Shown in pieces: positions 44,562-56,400 of a stretch of 64,000 nt of DNA (its first letter is position 1; every line of letters begins with the position of its first letter). A model generated the notes under the pieces. That model ran no database searches. It worked only from the letters and a program-made list of their open reading frames with translations, and was not told the origin of the DNA. A program made the position numbers and the translations under genes. The stretch lies in NCBI GenBank assembly GCA_910589415.1, contig OU342634.1, positions 14,381,144-14,445,143 on the forward strand, written 5' to 3'. Origin of the DNA: Malachius bipustulatus. Taxonomy: Eukaryota; Arthropoda; Insecta; Coleoptera; Melyridae.

Positions 44562-46455
44562 GCTTAAAAGCAGAAATATGTTTTGACTTGGTCAGAAATG
44601 TCGAAATAAATTGCCACCAATCCACAACCTTGCAATTCTTAAAATTCATTTTCGGATATGTGGCTGGGGTCAGATCGATTTATTGGGAAAATATAAAAAA
44701 AAATGAGAAAAAGAGTAACAACTTCTTGTTACAAGCAGCGATAGAGAAAATTAATAGAAACACTCTCTCTCGTTTACTCATCTCTTCTCTCACCCGTTTT
44801 TCTCTCTATCGCCCATAATAGATTTTCATCGTTTCCTCTAAGGCGACTGCCAAAATTGGACTCCAATAATTTCCCTCTTTGGTATATAACTTGATTTAGC
44901 AGAATTTTTCAGAATTTTTGGCAAAAAATTTCGGAATTACGACATTTATATCACCCGCCAGAAATGGCAAATCTTTATTTTTTATAGAAGAAGTTCCCCC
45001 CCCCCCCCCAAAAAAAAAGAATCAATGATCTTAGAAAACTCCTCTAAAAAAACGACCCATTTTCAAAGTCATATGATATGTACCTACGTTTCTTCCTGAA
45101 ACGCTGCTGGGGCATAAAAATCCCCCCTATTTTAGAGGGAGGAAAAGTGGAGGCGTTCACATACTGTATACCTACTTTTGACATAACAGGAGGGCAAAAT
45201 GAGTCTCTTTCTTTAATAATTAAAACATTTTGCTGAGGTTTTATGGAACCTAAAAAGAAGTAGAATTCTTTGGAAACTTCAACGCACTTTACAAGATTAT
45301 GTGCAGTGCACACTTTAGTAACAGTAAGGAAGTGACTACGCCATTACTCTAGTAAGGTGAATACATTAAGTAATAATTCTTCCTAAATGATTTATATTCT
45401 TTTCATAAATAAATGTGTAAACTTATATATTTATGCCCTGTAAACTCATTCCGCTTCATGGAAACTTTGGTAGACTTATATTCCATCTAATAAATCTTCA
45501 GGGATTTGGCTGAAAAGTATAAATCACGATAAGAGCATTGCAGATGTAAAATTGCAAAAAAACAACAAAATTTTCTCACAATAAATCATAATTTTGGCGA
45601 CCATTTACGCAGAATAAAAGTAGGTACCTACACCTACTGATTGGATTCGCAGCGTTTTCTTAAAATCAGATCTTCACGTATTTCTTTCAAAACGTTATTC
45701 TCTTCGTATCCGTTACCGACTCAAAAGTTGTTCCGTTGTAATAATACCCACGTCCCGTTATTTAGTCAAGTGAAAAGCGCCTCGTTTTCGGGGCCCCTTT
45801 TGATCAGCAAATGGAAAGACATCCTCTGAGTATATTAAAACGTACCGGTAGGTAGCAAGTAAACGTTTTTAAACGAGGGCTAAATTTATAACTCGGTAGT
45901 GACAAAAGGATTAAAGCCAGGGGGTCGCCTGCGCCTGTATAAATATGTCTCGCGGGGCATTTGCAAGTATAATGGCGTCTCATCTCGGCTGGCTGCGGCC
46001 GGGGCGGCATTTGTGGGGCACGCATAATGTCATCATCCAGAGACGTACAACCGGGAACATACAGGGAAGTCAACAATCTAGATTAAAGATTTTTTTATAT
46101 AATAATTCGCAATGAATCAGAAGGAACGTTTTCATTTCTTACATCTCCATCATAACAGCCGGTGTCAAAAGGTGTCAAAAGGTGGTCTTGTCGAGAACTC
46201 GAACCTATCCTGGCTATATTTACAGGATCTCGATGCACTTTGGTCACACTACTGCATTATATTCCTGCTCTTCACCAGAAATCATCAAGCCATCACTCCC
46301 AATCTACTTTCTTGATATTATGATGTTCCTGCTTCCTGCAAGAACAGACGAATTGGTATGTGGATGGAATGATCCGCCGAAATGAATTTCCTGAACACTC
46401 CTTTTTAATGTAGAACTGTCTACATCCTGTACGAATGTGGAAAGTTGATAGGTAT
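44562..46455. other. Intergenic, no gene recognised
   Basis: Contains a poly(C)-poly(A) run at about 44998-45018 and a GC-rich island at 45915-46050 that stands out from the AT-rich background. No splice-compatible coding exon could be supported. Confidence 0.4.
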
Positions 46456-47872
46456 TGTGACGTTACGTCGAGCGTCACGACGCCGCAACGTCGAATTATA
46501 CAATTAATTTAATAAATAATAAATTAATTTTTAATTTTTAAATACAAAATTCGATTCTTTTATATTTTATAAAATGTTTCATATTAATATTCAAAAGGAC
46601 GGTAGTAACCGATAAGAAACCGAAGCCAAGCCAACTGAAGAGATAAGACGGCGTTGTTTACGGTCGGAAACTAGCGTCACTGGTAAAATTTGTAATATTT
46701 CAAATTAAATAAAGGAATGTTGTTGTTGTCATGAAGAAGCAACAGGCAAAAAAGGGACGCGCCCGATAACACGGCGTTGTTTACGCGAAAACCGGCTATA
46801 TAAGCAGCGGACGAAGAATGAATCGAGGAGAGCGAATACAGACGTCTTAGGAAGTTGACCTTCGATATTCTGTTAGCTCTCCGAATCCTCCAAAAAGGAA
46901 CGAAGTGTTGGAAAGTTGCTCCTCCACTTATGTACTTTTAATCCAATCCCGAATCTCGCACGTTGCGCGAAATTCATCCAAGTTCACGCTGGAGCTAGGA
47001 AGTTGACCTTCCTCCAGGTGGCTTACCAGAGCGCGCCCTCCGGGCTATCGAACGCTAATCAGTGGTAGCATGTTGCCCTGCCCTGATTTAATTGTTCCGG
47101 AGCGGTGTCAATTCTTTTCCCTAGACGCTAGAATGTTGCTCTAGCGCCAAGCCACCGATCGAGATCTTCTACGTAAGTTGCACATGGAAGATCTAGTCGG
47201 CTAGACGTAAATTTAATCTTCTGTATATCCTATAATTGAAAGTTGATCAATTGTGCGGTAGCAGAGATTTTATTCCCATGTAGTTTATTCGATTTGTAAA
47301 TAATTTCATTTTCAATAAAGATAATAAATTTTAAGTCATTAAAACGCCATAGAGCGTTACTATTTCAATCAGAAATTATTATATTAAATTTACCACAAAA
47401 TAAAATCAAACTCATTTTTATTTTATTTTCAAATTATTGCCGCCTTGATAAAATACCAGTTTTTATTCAAGAATCACGGCATCGAGAAATCTTCTGTTGG
47501 TAAAAACCCTTATCTGAATATAGACACCAACCGAGGTGTTATTATATCTCTCTCGCTCCCGTGCTGCAGTCGCTCCACGGGTAGGTGCATTTAATCTTGT
47601 ATTTTTGTGTGTTTTTGTAGCAATCTGACGGCATCAGGCGACCAGCTTGAGCGATGACCTTGACCTAGACACCCCTTGCGATAGGTGAACTCGACGCCAG
47701 CCGGAAAACCAAGAATATATAATCGGTTCACGATGTTTTAATTTATTAATTTAAATAAATAAATTGATTTCTTTTTAGCACATTGTTGTGATTATTTTCA
47801 TGTATGTGTCAGTCCTCCCAACTGTCTGAATGCAAATAAAAGTAACATTCCTTAAAAAAAAAGGACGTTACA
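46456..47872 (+). mobile_element. Solo LTR, 1417 bp, with GTAT target duplication
   Basis: It begins TGTGACGTTACG, ends GGACGTTACA and is flanked on both sides by GTAT (46452-46455 and 47873-47876). A TATA box (GGCTATATAAGCAG) lies near 46795 and AATAAA near 47835, as expected of an LTR promoter and polyadenylation region. No gag or pol is inside, so recombination between the two LTRs of a full element is the simplest origin. Orientation is from the TATA and AATAAA order. Confidence 0.8.
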
Positions 47873-47879
47873 GTATATA

Positions 47880-48820
47880 AATAGACCACATGATTGTGGA
47901 GGAGAATCAATTTTAAGTCACGATGCATATACGATGATACTATACTTTCGTTCCGGAATTGATTGACATTACATTATTAAAGGAAGGCAGCTGATAAGAG
48001 CAGCAATTGCTGTAAATTTATAGGTATCGATGAGGGCAGGGAAGCTTATTTACTGCTAATTTATAACGAAGCAGAACAAGCACCAAAGAAGACAGTCCAT
48101 AATTTGATATTTTTGTGGAGCAACATAAAAAACGTCGCCAGTTACCAGTTAAGGGCCAAGGAAGCAAGTGAAATAAATCAGGACTGCCATAAAAATAACG
48201 AGTTGCTAATAGAGAGATTGTTTTATCGATTCCACGTCCGAAACTGTCGATTTGTTTCTCTAATGAGGCATATACGATCCAATTGCTGCCCTGTTTCTCT
48301 TCCACCCCATAACGACCACGTCAGGCAGTCTGAATTATCGCCTCAATAGACCAGGCAGAGACTTAAGTGACATGTTTATAATTTCTACCTTTAAAAATTG
48401 ACGATAAATTAAGTTAACCGCTACAATAACTTATATTAGAGGGCAACTTATTGCAGCTTTTATGGGCGGTATTTCCTGAATACTGTACATAATTCAAGCG
48501 ACACCTCGGATGTAGAAAATTTAGCTCCCAGTTTACTCTTCTCAGGTATGAGCGAGACGGAATTGTTTTCATTCTTTTTATCTGAGATGCAGCCGGCTAA
48601 TTTAGATTAGTTGTATAAACGGCGTCTTTTCTGTAAATATACTGCTACAAATAAAGTCCTTCTAGCAGCAAGATTATGATGTTTTGCATGATAAATAATT
48701 TAATCTCGACTCAGGACAAAACTGCTTGTTTCGCTTGAAATAACTGAGTTAAAACAATCCAGTCATTCGTGGAAAATTCTTAACTGTCAAAGTGGGCACT
48801 AACGATTGTCTTTTTTTTTT
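47880..48820. other. Intergenic, no gene recognised
   Basis: No domain, splice context or repeat recognised. Confidence 0.4.
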
Positions 48821-48824
48821 AACT

Positions 48825-49695
48825 TGTAACGAAATCCAAGGCTTTCGTTGGTAATTATTATTTATTTCATTATTAGAGGGGTTTATCAGGAGTGATACAG
48901 TTTTTACGACAGTGATTAGCAGGTTATCTCCACCAGCACCGGCTATATAAAGAGAGCCAACTGAAGAGCTGACGAGAGGATCCGAGGTACTGACTCGCGA
49001 ACAACTCTCTCTCCTTGTGAAATGAGCTCGGAGATCAGCTGCGGCATGTAGTGAGTGCACCCATACAATTTACAGAGCCGGCTACAGTAGGTCGATGGAC
49101 TGAGTTGACCCTAACCGTAGTCCGGCATCGGGAGCGCGACCAGAGTGAATTGAACTCTGGCCGGCAACCGATCAGAATTAGGGAATCGACCGGAACTGTA
49201 TTTTGAGGTACCGGCAGATCCCTTCGTTCCCCAATGTTCGCCCCGGTGTTGCATTGAGACATCGAGAGCGGCCTCTGTTGCAGAAAGCGCCCGCCGACGG
49301 AGGACGTTCCCTTCGTAGCTCCCCGGCGCGTATATTATATATTTCTCTCGAAAGAGAAATAACCGCCGCTACGTACTGGACATCCAACAGCGCGAGCCCG
49401 CAGTCACTGACGACCCCAAGTCAGCCAGGAACACAGAATCCACAGGTTAGTCCTTGCCACAGATACAGACAGCAGGACCCTTCGGAACAGGAGCCCACAG
49501 GCAAGGAAGAAGAGTTACTGTTTATACAGTGCTGCTCCGCAGGACCGGCAGAACAATACAAAGCAAAGAAGAGGACAGAACAGGCAGAGCAAACAAAGCA
49601 GGGTAAAGCAGAAAACAAACCAGAACAGGCAAAACAAGCAGAACAGGCAAAACAGGCAAAACAGTACGACAGAACAGGAAACAGAACCCGTGACA
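48825..49695 (+). mobile_element. Solo LTR, 871 bp, with AACT target duplication
   Basis: It starts TGTAACGAAATCC and ends ACCCGTGACA; AACT flanks both sides (48821-48824 and 49696-49699). A TATA box (GGCTATATAAAGAG) lies near 48943. The last 140 bp are a tandem run of AACAGGCAAA-like units (49560-49680), so open frames on both strands there are artefacts. The minus-strand fragment at 44050-44561 is a diverged relative. Confidence 0.82.
49560..49680. repeat. Short tandem repeat of AACAGGCAAA-like units
   Basis: Degenerate ten-base units such as GAACAGGCAA and AAACAGGCAA inside the solo LTR. They give a Gln/Lys/Ala-rich frame on one strand and a Cys/Phe-rich frame on the other. Confidence 0.8.
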
Positions 49696-49699
49696 AACT

Positions 49700-50580
49700 A
49701 CTTATTTAACTGTCACTATAGTATCACTAATTGGAAGACGGTTGGTAAATAGTAAATAGGTACAAGGAGAATCTAGAAAACTGTTATAAAAGCAGACAAG
49801 TGCGAGCTGGGCTCATGAGGGTGCTCAAGAAACCACTGAGAGTACCTACCGCGGCTTCACCCCTCTTGAATTATTGTACGAATAATATTTATCTAAAATG
49901 CACAAACATTAATTGTAATGGACTATTTATTGTTGAGTAGCCAAAGTCTCTTCAATCGATATCTCAAATTCTAGAAAAAGGATTTGTTTCATTTACCCTA
50001 CATTGACTTACCTTGAACGCAAATATTGATTTACCTCGAAACCAACATACCACATCTGACACCATTGCGCTTGGTGTCTCCCTTCTTGACACCTGTTTTT
50101 GCAGACTCACTTTCCTTCCGGCTGTCAAAAGGAGTGGACCGCTATCAAGTGGGCTGAGCGGTTTGCCAAAAGATAGTGATCAGAGAGGTGTAAGGCACGT
50201 AGATTCAGGAGCTGCTCATTTTTCTTCCTTTTTCTTTCTTTTGAAATTTAAATAAATGTGCCAAAATTCTCGCAACTATCCTAGCTCCGCTACTAGCGGT
50301 TTTTTTCAAAAATTCGTAACGTCGCTGTTGAGAACTTCGTTTTCACGAAGAAAATCGTACATTCGTCTGGACGAGACAGAGACTCTATTCACTACCAGCT
50401 TCAAGTCAAGATCGGTAGCGAAATCTCGCATTAATCTCGCATTAACCGGTAACTAAAGTGACTAGCGCCTCATCGCAGCAGTCAGCGAATTCTAGCAACT
50501 GGCCCCTCTCTCCAAAGTGAGTGCACTATTATTTTACTGCCTTGCCTTTGGTCTCATTAATCCATTTTTAAACATTATCA
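49700..50580. other. Intergenic, no gene recognised
   Basis: No gene recognised. A segment near 50300-50325 (AAAAATTCGTAACGTCG) is matched in reverse near 53448-53465 and may be part of the outer palindrome described for 50580-53470. Confidence 0.35.
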
Positions 50581-51051
50581 TAACAGTCGCCATTTTTTGA
50601 GTTGTGGCAGGCTCTTCGCTAGATAGTCGATATTGATAGTTACTTTCTGTGTACAAAACCCCGACGATATTGGATTATTAGCTTTCGCGTAATTGCAATG
50701 AGAAGTTTATCATACTGGCTGGATGTTCTGGAGGTCGTCCGATTGGAATTTATCAAACGGATTTTGAAAGTAGTTCAAAAAAGAAAGAAAGTTTAGGTAT
50801 AAGACGTCAATCTTCGTTTTCAATTATTTAAATGCTGAAAAATGGGTAAAAATGGCGCGCAAACATGAGCGAAAACGGCCGAGCGCGCTATAGTGGTTGT
50901 GGGGTGGGGGTAGAACAGCAAATGCGGGGAAGGCGCATAGATATAGTAATACATACAAATAATATGGTAACTAAGATAGCCCAACTATAGTTGCTTAGGT
51001 AATCAGATCTGAAGATTCATTACTTGCGTACAGCGCGCTTGTGTTACTATA

Positions 51052-53223
51052 CAGGGTGATTCATGAGTGACCTTACATAGACCAATGGTGATAAGCGGAC
51101 TTCAAGGCGGGTCGAAAACCACAAAAGAAATTTTTTTTGTGTGATTGGTTAAGAAGTTACAGGGTGTTTTATGTCTCAGGTACAAAACTTTGATAGGCGA
51201 TATTTCTGAAACGGCTGGAGATATTTTGTAGAAATTTACTAGGAATGGTGCATTCCGGAAACTCATCAAAACCGCATTCTGAGTTAATTAAAAATCCAGG
51301 ACCGGACTTGAAAATTTTTGCCCCCATGGTCTTTGTTGAAAAAGTTTATTTTCTGACCGTGCTACTGAAAAACTGTCATCGAATTTGAAAAGATAAGAAA
51401 AAACTCTATAGAAATCATTCCTCAATTTGAACGGCACACCCAAACCGTCTCGAAAAAAAAATGTCAAAGTAAAACTTCTCAGTAAATTATCGTTTTCGAG
51501 CAGACATATTTTACTTAATGTTCGTCTGAATTCCTTCAAATTTATTTTTTGACTTGTTTCTGTGGGAAAAATGTCAGTGTAAATTAAATGTTATCAATGT
51601 TAATGCTATAAACGGTTCTCAAAATGTCCTTTACCAACTTCAATACATTTCCTGCAGCGTTTCCGTAAATTTTGGTTTGCTTTTTGAATTATTTGCCTGT
51701 TGTTTCTAATTTCATCAGCAACTACCAGTATTCGCGTCCTGAGCTCCTCTCTGGTTCTTACTTCCGTTTTTTAGACTTCCTGCTTCATATGGCCCCATGG
51801 GTAATAGTCTAAAGCAGTGAGGTTGGGGGACCTAGGTGGTCAGGAATGAGGGCCGCCGCGCCCGAACCAACGATTGGGGTACTCATTGTGGAGATGCTCT
51901 CTGACTTGTCGAGAAAAATGCGGTGGTGCCCCATCTTGCTGGAAGGAAAGAGCACGCCTGTTCACGTTCGCCTCTGCAAGCAAGGCGGGCAAAATGACTT
52001 GTAGGAAAAGTAAATAAATTTCCCCCGTGAGCCGCCCAGCAAAAAATGGGGTCCTATTAGGGTATCATTTGGCAATGCCACACTGCACATTTATAGAAAA
52101 TCTGTTGCGAGTTCTTCTGAACAACAGAGCGCGGATTTTCATATGCCCATAGGTGGGAGTTTTTTTTATTCGTTACACCATCCCGCGTGAACTGAGCTTC
52201 GATCAGTACACAAAATTCTACGCAGTCCATTCAATGGAACTTCATTGAATGGTTGAAGCCCTGTACGCTTTGTACGTGACAGGGATGGCTTCCGCTCTTC
52301 TTTTTTTCAAAGTTCGCCATACTCTTGATTGAGAAATGCTCAGTGCTTGCCCAATTCTTCGCGTACTTGTACTTGGATTTACTGCCACCATCTCCACGAT
52401 GTTTTGATGGCTCAGATTTTCCAATTGAGGTTCAGCATTCCTTTGAACTTAGGGAAAAATGCCGTGGTTTCGAGAAAATTGGAAAACAGACGCGAAACGT
52501 TACATGGGCCGGTGTTCTTCGATTGTGATCTTCTATGGTATTCTCTCGCAGCTGCTCTTGAATTTCCATTGCAGAAACCATACACAAACATAATGTCTGC
52601 GTATTCGTTATTAGTGAAATGATTTGTGATTATTAGTGAAATCTGAAAATTATGTAGTTGACACCTGATTTCCCAGTAATAAAGCTTGGCCTTCTGTCCA
52701 ACATTTTTCCCACAGAAACAAGTCAAAAAATAAATTTGAAGGAATTCAGACGAACATTAAGTAAAATATGTCTGCTCGAAAACGATAATTTACTGAGAAG
52801 TTTTACTTTGACATTTTTTTTTCGAGACGGTTTGGGTGTGCCGTTCAAATTGAGGAATGATTTCTATAGAGTTTTTTCTTATCTTTTCAAATTCGATGAC
52901 AGTTTTTCAGTAGCACGGTCAGAAAATAAACTTTTTCAACAAAGACCATGGGGGCAAAAATTTTCAAGTCCGGTCCTGGATTTTTAATTAACTCAGAATG
53001 CGGTTTTGATGAGTTTCCGGAATGCACCATTTCTAGTAAATTTCTACAAAATGTCTCCAGCCGTTTCAGAAATATCGCCTATCAAAGTTTTGTACCTGAG
53101 ACATAAAACACCCTTTAACTTCTTAACCAATCACACAAAAAAAATTTCTTTTGTGGTTTTCGACCCGCCTTGAAGTCCGCTTATCACCATTGGTCTATGT
53201 AAGGTCACTCATGAATCACCCTG
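51052..53223 (-). mobile_element. Tc1/mariner-superfamily element with 523 bp terminal inverted repeats
   Basis: It starts CAGGGTGATTCATGAGTGAC and ends in the complement, flanked by TA. The two TIRs, 51052-51574 and 52701-53223, are almost identical over 523 bp, and each carries the same 80-100 codon frame. Between them lies a broken transposase on the minus strand. Length 2172 bp. Confidence 0.92.
51607..52640 (-). pseudogene. Degenerate Tc1/mariner (IS630-like) transposase
   Basis: Read on the minus strand: an N-terminal helix-turn-helix region (FVYGFCNGNSRAAAREYHRR), a second HTH-like segment in another frame (STSTRRIGQALSISQSRVW), a DDE core segment (FQQDGAPPHFSRQVREHL), PPRSPNLTALDYYPWGHMK with the usual third acidic position context, and the end KCIEVGKGHFENRL with stop at 51607-51609. 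At least two frameshifts and several stops interrupt it, and the region of the first catalytic Asp is altered, so it is inactive. It would normally cut and paste the element by recognising the TIRs. Confidence 0.88.
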
Positions 53224-53470
53224 TATTTATGAACCTTCCCCTCATTTGCTGTTCTACCCCCCCTCCACGACCACTGACGAGCGCTCGGCCGTTTTCGCTC
53301 ATGAAAACGAAGATTGAAGTTTTATAGCTGAATTGTCTTTTAATACTTTCCAAAGCTCCAAAGCTCCAAAGCATTCAGCAATTGATGAAGTTCCTATCAA
53401 TGTCGACTATCTCAAAAAGAGTCTGCACTACAACTTAAAAAAAGTAGACGTTACGAATTTTTGAAAAAAA

Positions 53471-56400
53471 AACGCTATTTTTTTCGATTTTTTTTTATTT
53501 TCTCCCTTAAAAATGAACCGATCGGGTTGTTTTGTTTCGGGGATCATTTTCTTCGTATTAAATTCTCCACAATTAGTCCATTGGAACCATTTTCTTTTGC
53601 TCTATCAATTTTTCTTTTATAAGCATAAATACAAAAAATATCAATTTTTTGCACTAAATGGACAAGAAAAGAAAATGGTAAACTCGAATATAAAACTGTG
53701 GTGTTAGGATCTGAGGGCTAGAGCGGGTATTCCGTTTCTTACTTTTTTTGTCAGAGTCGGGTGATTTTAGATCTCCGAGGTTAGACCAAAATTTTTTTTT
53801 GAGGCGGTCTATTTTTGTTTTGTTTTTCTAATATCAAAATTGACTATTTATCACCCCCCCCCCCCTCCGACCTCAACGTTATTAATTCTAAATGAGAAGA
53901 AGGACTTGTGACATCATTTAGAAGGAATTTTTGAGGAGAATATAATATGATGAATTACAATATTAAAATCAAATTAGTTCTTCGAATATTTTATAAGAAC
54001 GTCTTTTACTCGCCCAGTTTGATGACCAGTTCAGGGAAGATGTTGATGATAAGGTCTGATCGCTGTTGATCAGTCAAGGGCTCAAAGGGAAATGAAATGG
54101 AGACTTTCCTATTATAGGACGGATATGTTCCCTACTCATGCATGTATTTCGTAGTTTCTACGCTTGCTAAATTTCGCATTGCGGACTTTATTTTGGCGAA
54201 TCATAGAACGGGATTTAAAAATATTAGCCCCCGCCAGATTACATACAGCCGGGGAATATTGCTCTAACGAAAGGTTACTGCATCTTCATAGATTTTTGAC
54301 TATTAGTAGGTCTATTCGACAAGAGATGGCGTTGCTTGTACAATTCTTTGATTTAAATAAAGAAATATGCGTATTTCCGATATTCCTGATAGAAAATGGG
54401 GAATTGCCAGGGAGTCTTTTTTTTTAGCTCTATCGTATTACGTTACAAGTAATACGTTAAAAGTTATTTCAAATGATGGATAGCAAGACACTGCTTGCAA
54501 TAATTTTTTTCTTCTTACATTTTTCTTTATATTGGACGAAAAACAGTTCGAAATTTAACAGAAATCAACAGAAATATTCTCCTTGAAAATACCTTTCAAA
54601 AAGTGTCACATGACCCCTCTCATTTGAAATTATATCAATTTTGATATTTTTTTTTATCCCCCCTCCCCCTTTATTATAAAAAATGTATTTTCCAAGATAC
54701 ATTTCAAGCTTTGATTAACTTTTCTCAGCGGTTATAAAATTATTTGTGAGCTTTGAAGGAGCTTTGAAGAAAAACTTTCTGGAGATAATCAGAAAATAAA
54801 ACAGCTTCGCCGTAAAGTATATTGTATTGAACTGCCAAATGGGCCCCATTTACGTGGTTCTACTTCCGAAGATCATCAGCCACTTTATTGGTTAATTCTT
54901 GTACCTGTAATTTGTAGTTAATAACAAAACTTCTCATCGACTTCTCTCGAATCGACAGAATAAATAGAGGTACAAAAATAATTTATATCAGAGCTCTGAG
55001 GGCTCTAAAATTAAAAAAAATTGTACGTCATGGACGCTTTTACATTGTGACATTATCGATATTTGTTGCGCCTCTGAAATTTAATTTCAGGAGATATTGT
55101 TAAAATTTATTCCAATTATGTTATTAATTCCGCTGAAGATACAAGGAACAATAAATTCTAATCGAGCAGATCCTTTGTTTTATGAATATTAAAACAGTTA
55201 TTAATTTATTTCTTGTAGAAAATAATGTAAATGTAACCGAGGAAGAATTAATCAACAATATCTCTTCAGCAGTGCTTGTAAATTGTCGTAGGAATTAAAT
55301 ACGGACGACTGGCATGATAATTATTAAGAGTCTCTTTGTCCTGGCTTCACTCCAGTGCTGCAGAATTCCTTCATTAAGGAATAATTTCACTTTAATTGCA
55401 ACAATTTTACATCAACTAGTCAGCTTTATTCCTACCTGTTCATCTAGTTACAGCGGGAATTAGTTTCTACATTTTTCTTCTTTTTTAATCTCCTCTTCTG
55501 GCTCGGTTCTCTTTCATTCTGCTATTGTGTTTAAATTTCATTCTGACAATAAAATCATTTAAAATTGTGCAATTTCAAATGAATTATTCATACCTTCTAA
55601 CACCTTATCAGACGAACGTAATTTTAGATCCAATTTCGACTTGTAAATTTATAAATTTGATTTCCGAATATTTCCGGTTCTATTTCTTTAATGTAATTTA
55701 TACAGTTTCCTTTTTGGGTATCCAGATTATTTTCCAATTCTTCAGTCATAATTTGTGAAGCTTACGAGTGCGCCCCTGTCCACGTTAACCTTTACATTTT
55801 CAGAGAAATAAGGAAGTTGATTCAGCCTTACATGAAAATGAATATCCCGTAAACGTCGAGCCCCGGAAGTTTGAAGATTCCGAAAAAATGAAGTTTGCCA
55901 TTATAAAGGAATTCATATAAGAGGCTGATCCCGCGATATGAAAAATACGCGGCAGGGCAACGGTCTGGTGAATTTCAAGAGTGTTCCCTTTAGGGAAGAC
56001 ATCATGAAAGCAAAAGAGCAGGATCCGTGAAATAACATACGCAAGTACATATTCTAAGACATAAACCGACTGAAGATAGGAGAGAATACATTAGGTATTT
56101 TGCAATTAGTCATCACAGTAAGGACTGAACGAGTGATAAGATAAATTTTCAAATTAGGTATTTCTATAAAGACTTATAGGTACCTAATTAGAAAAAAATT
56201 AAGGGATCCTTAAGGGAAACCGTAACTGTCCTTGAATTAATCTAAAACACGTCGCCGTTTTAGAAGAGGTTGTTAACAATTTTTGCTCGATAAAATAATT
56301 TTTATTTTGACGTTAAAATACGCATAGATAGACTTTAACGCCACTGATGCGTTACACTGTATTGCAGGTAAAGTTGAGTTCAACGAAAACTTTTACCAAC

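Larger units (their letters stand above)
50580..53470. repeat. Outer palindrome surrounding the Tc1/mariner-like element
   Basis: Blocks left of the inner element recur in reverse order and complement on the right: GCGAAAACGGCCGAGCGC near 50870 with its complement near 53285, CAATCTTCGTTTTC near 50810 with its complement near 53308, and a GTCGATATTGATAG-like block near 50627 with its complement near 53395. These arms are more diverged than the inner 523 bp TIRs, so they are older. Confidence 0.7.

Noticed and set aside
49421..49709. Cys/Phe-rich and Gln/Lys-rich frames
   Set aside because: Produced by the AACAGGCAAA tandem repeat in the solo LTR.
51288..51539. Frames of 83 and 109 codons sharing the same protein (also 52658-52987)
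   Set aside because: They are the two copies of the 523 bp TIR read in opposite directions; no similarity to known proteins.
52242..52424. Independent small helix-turn-helix protein
   Set aside because: It is one piece of the broken Tc1/mariner transposase, continuous with pieces in other frames.
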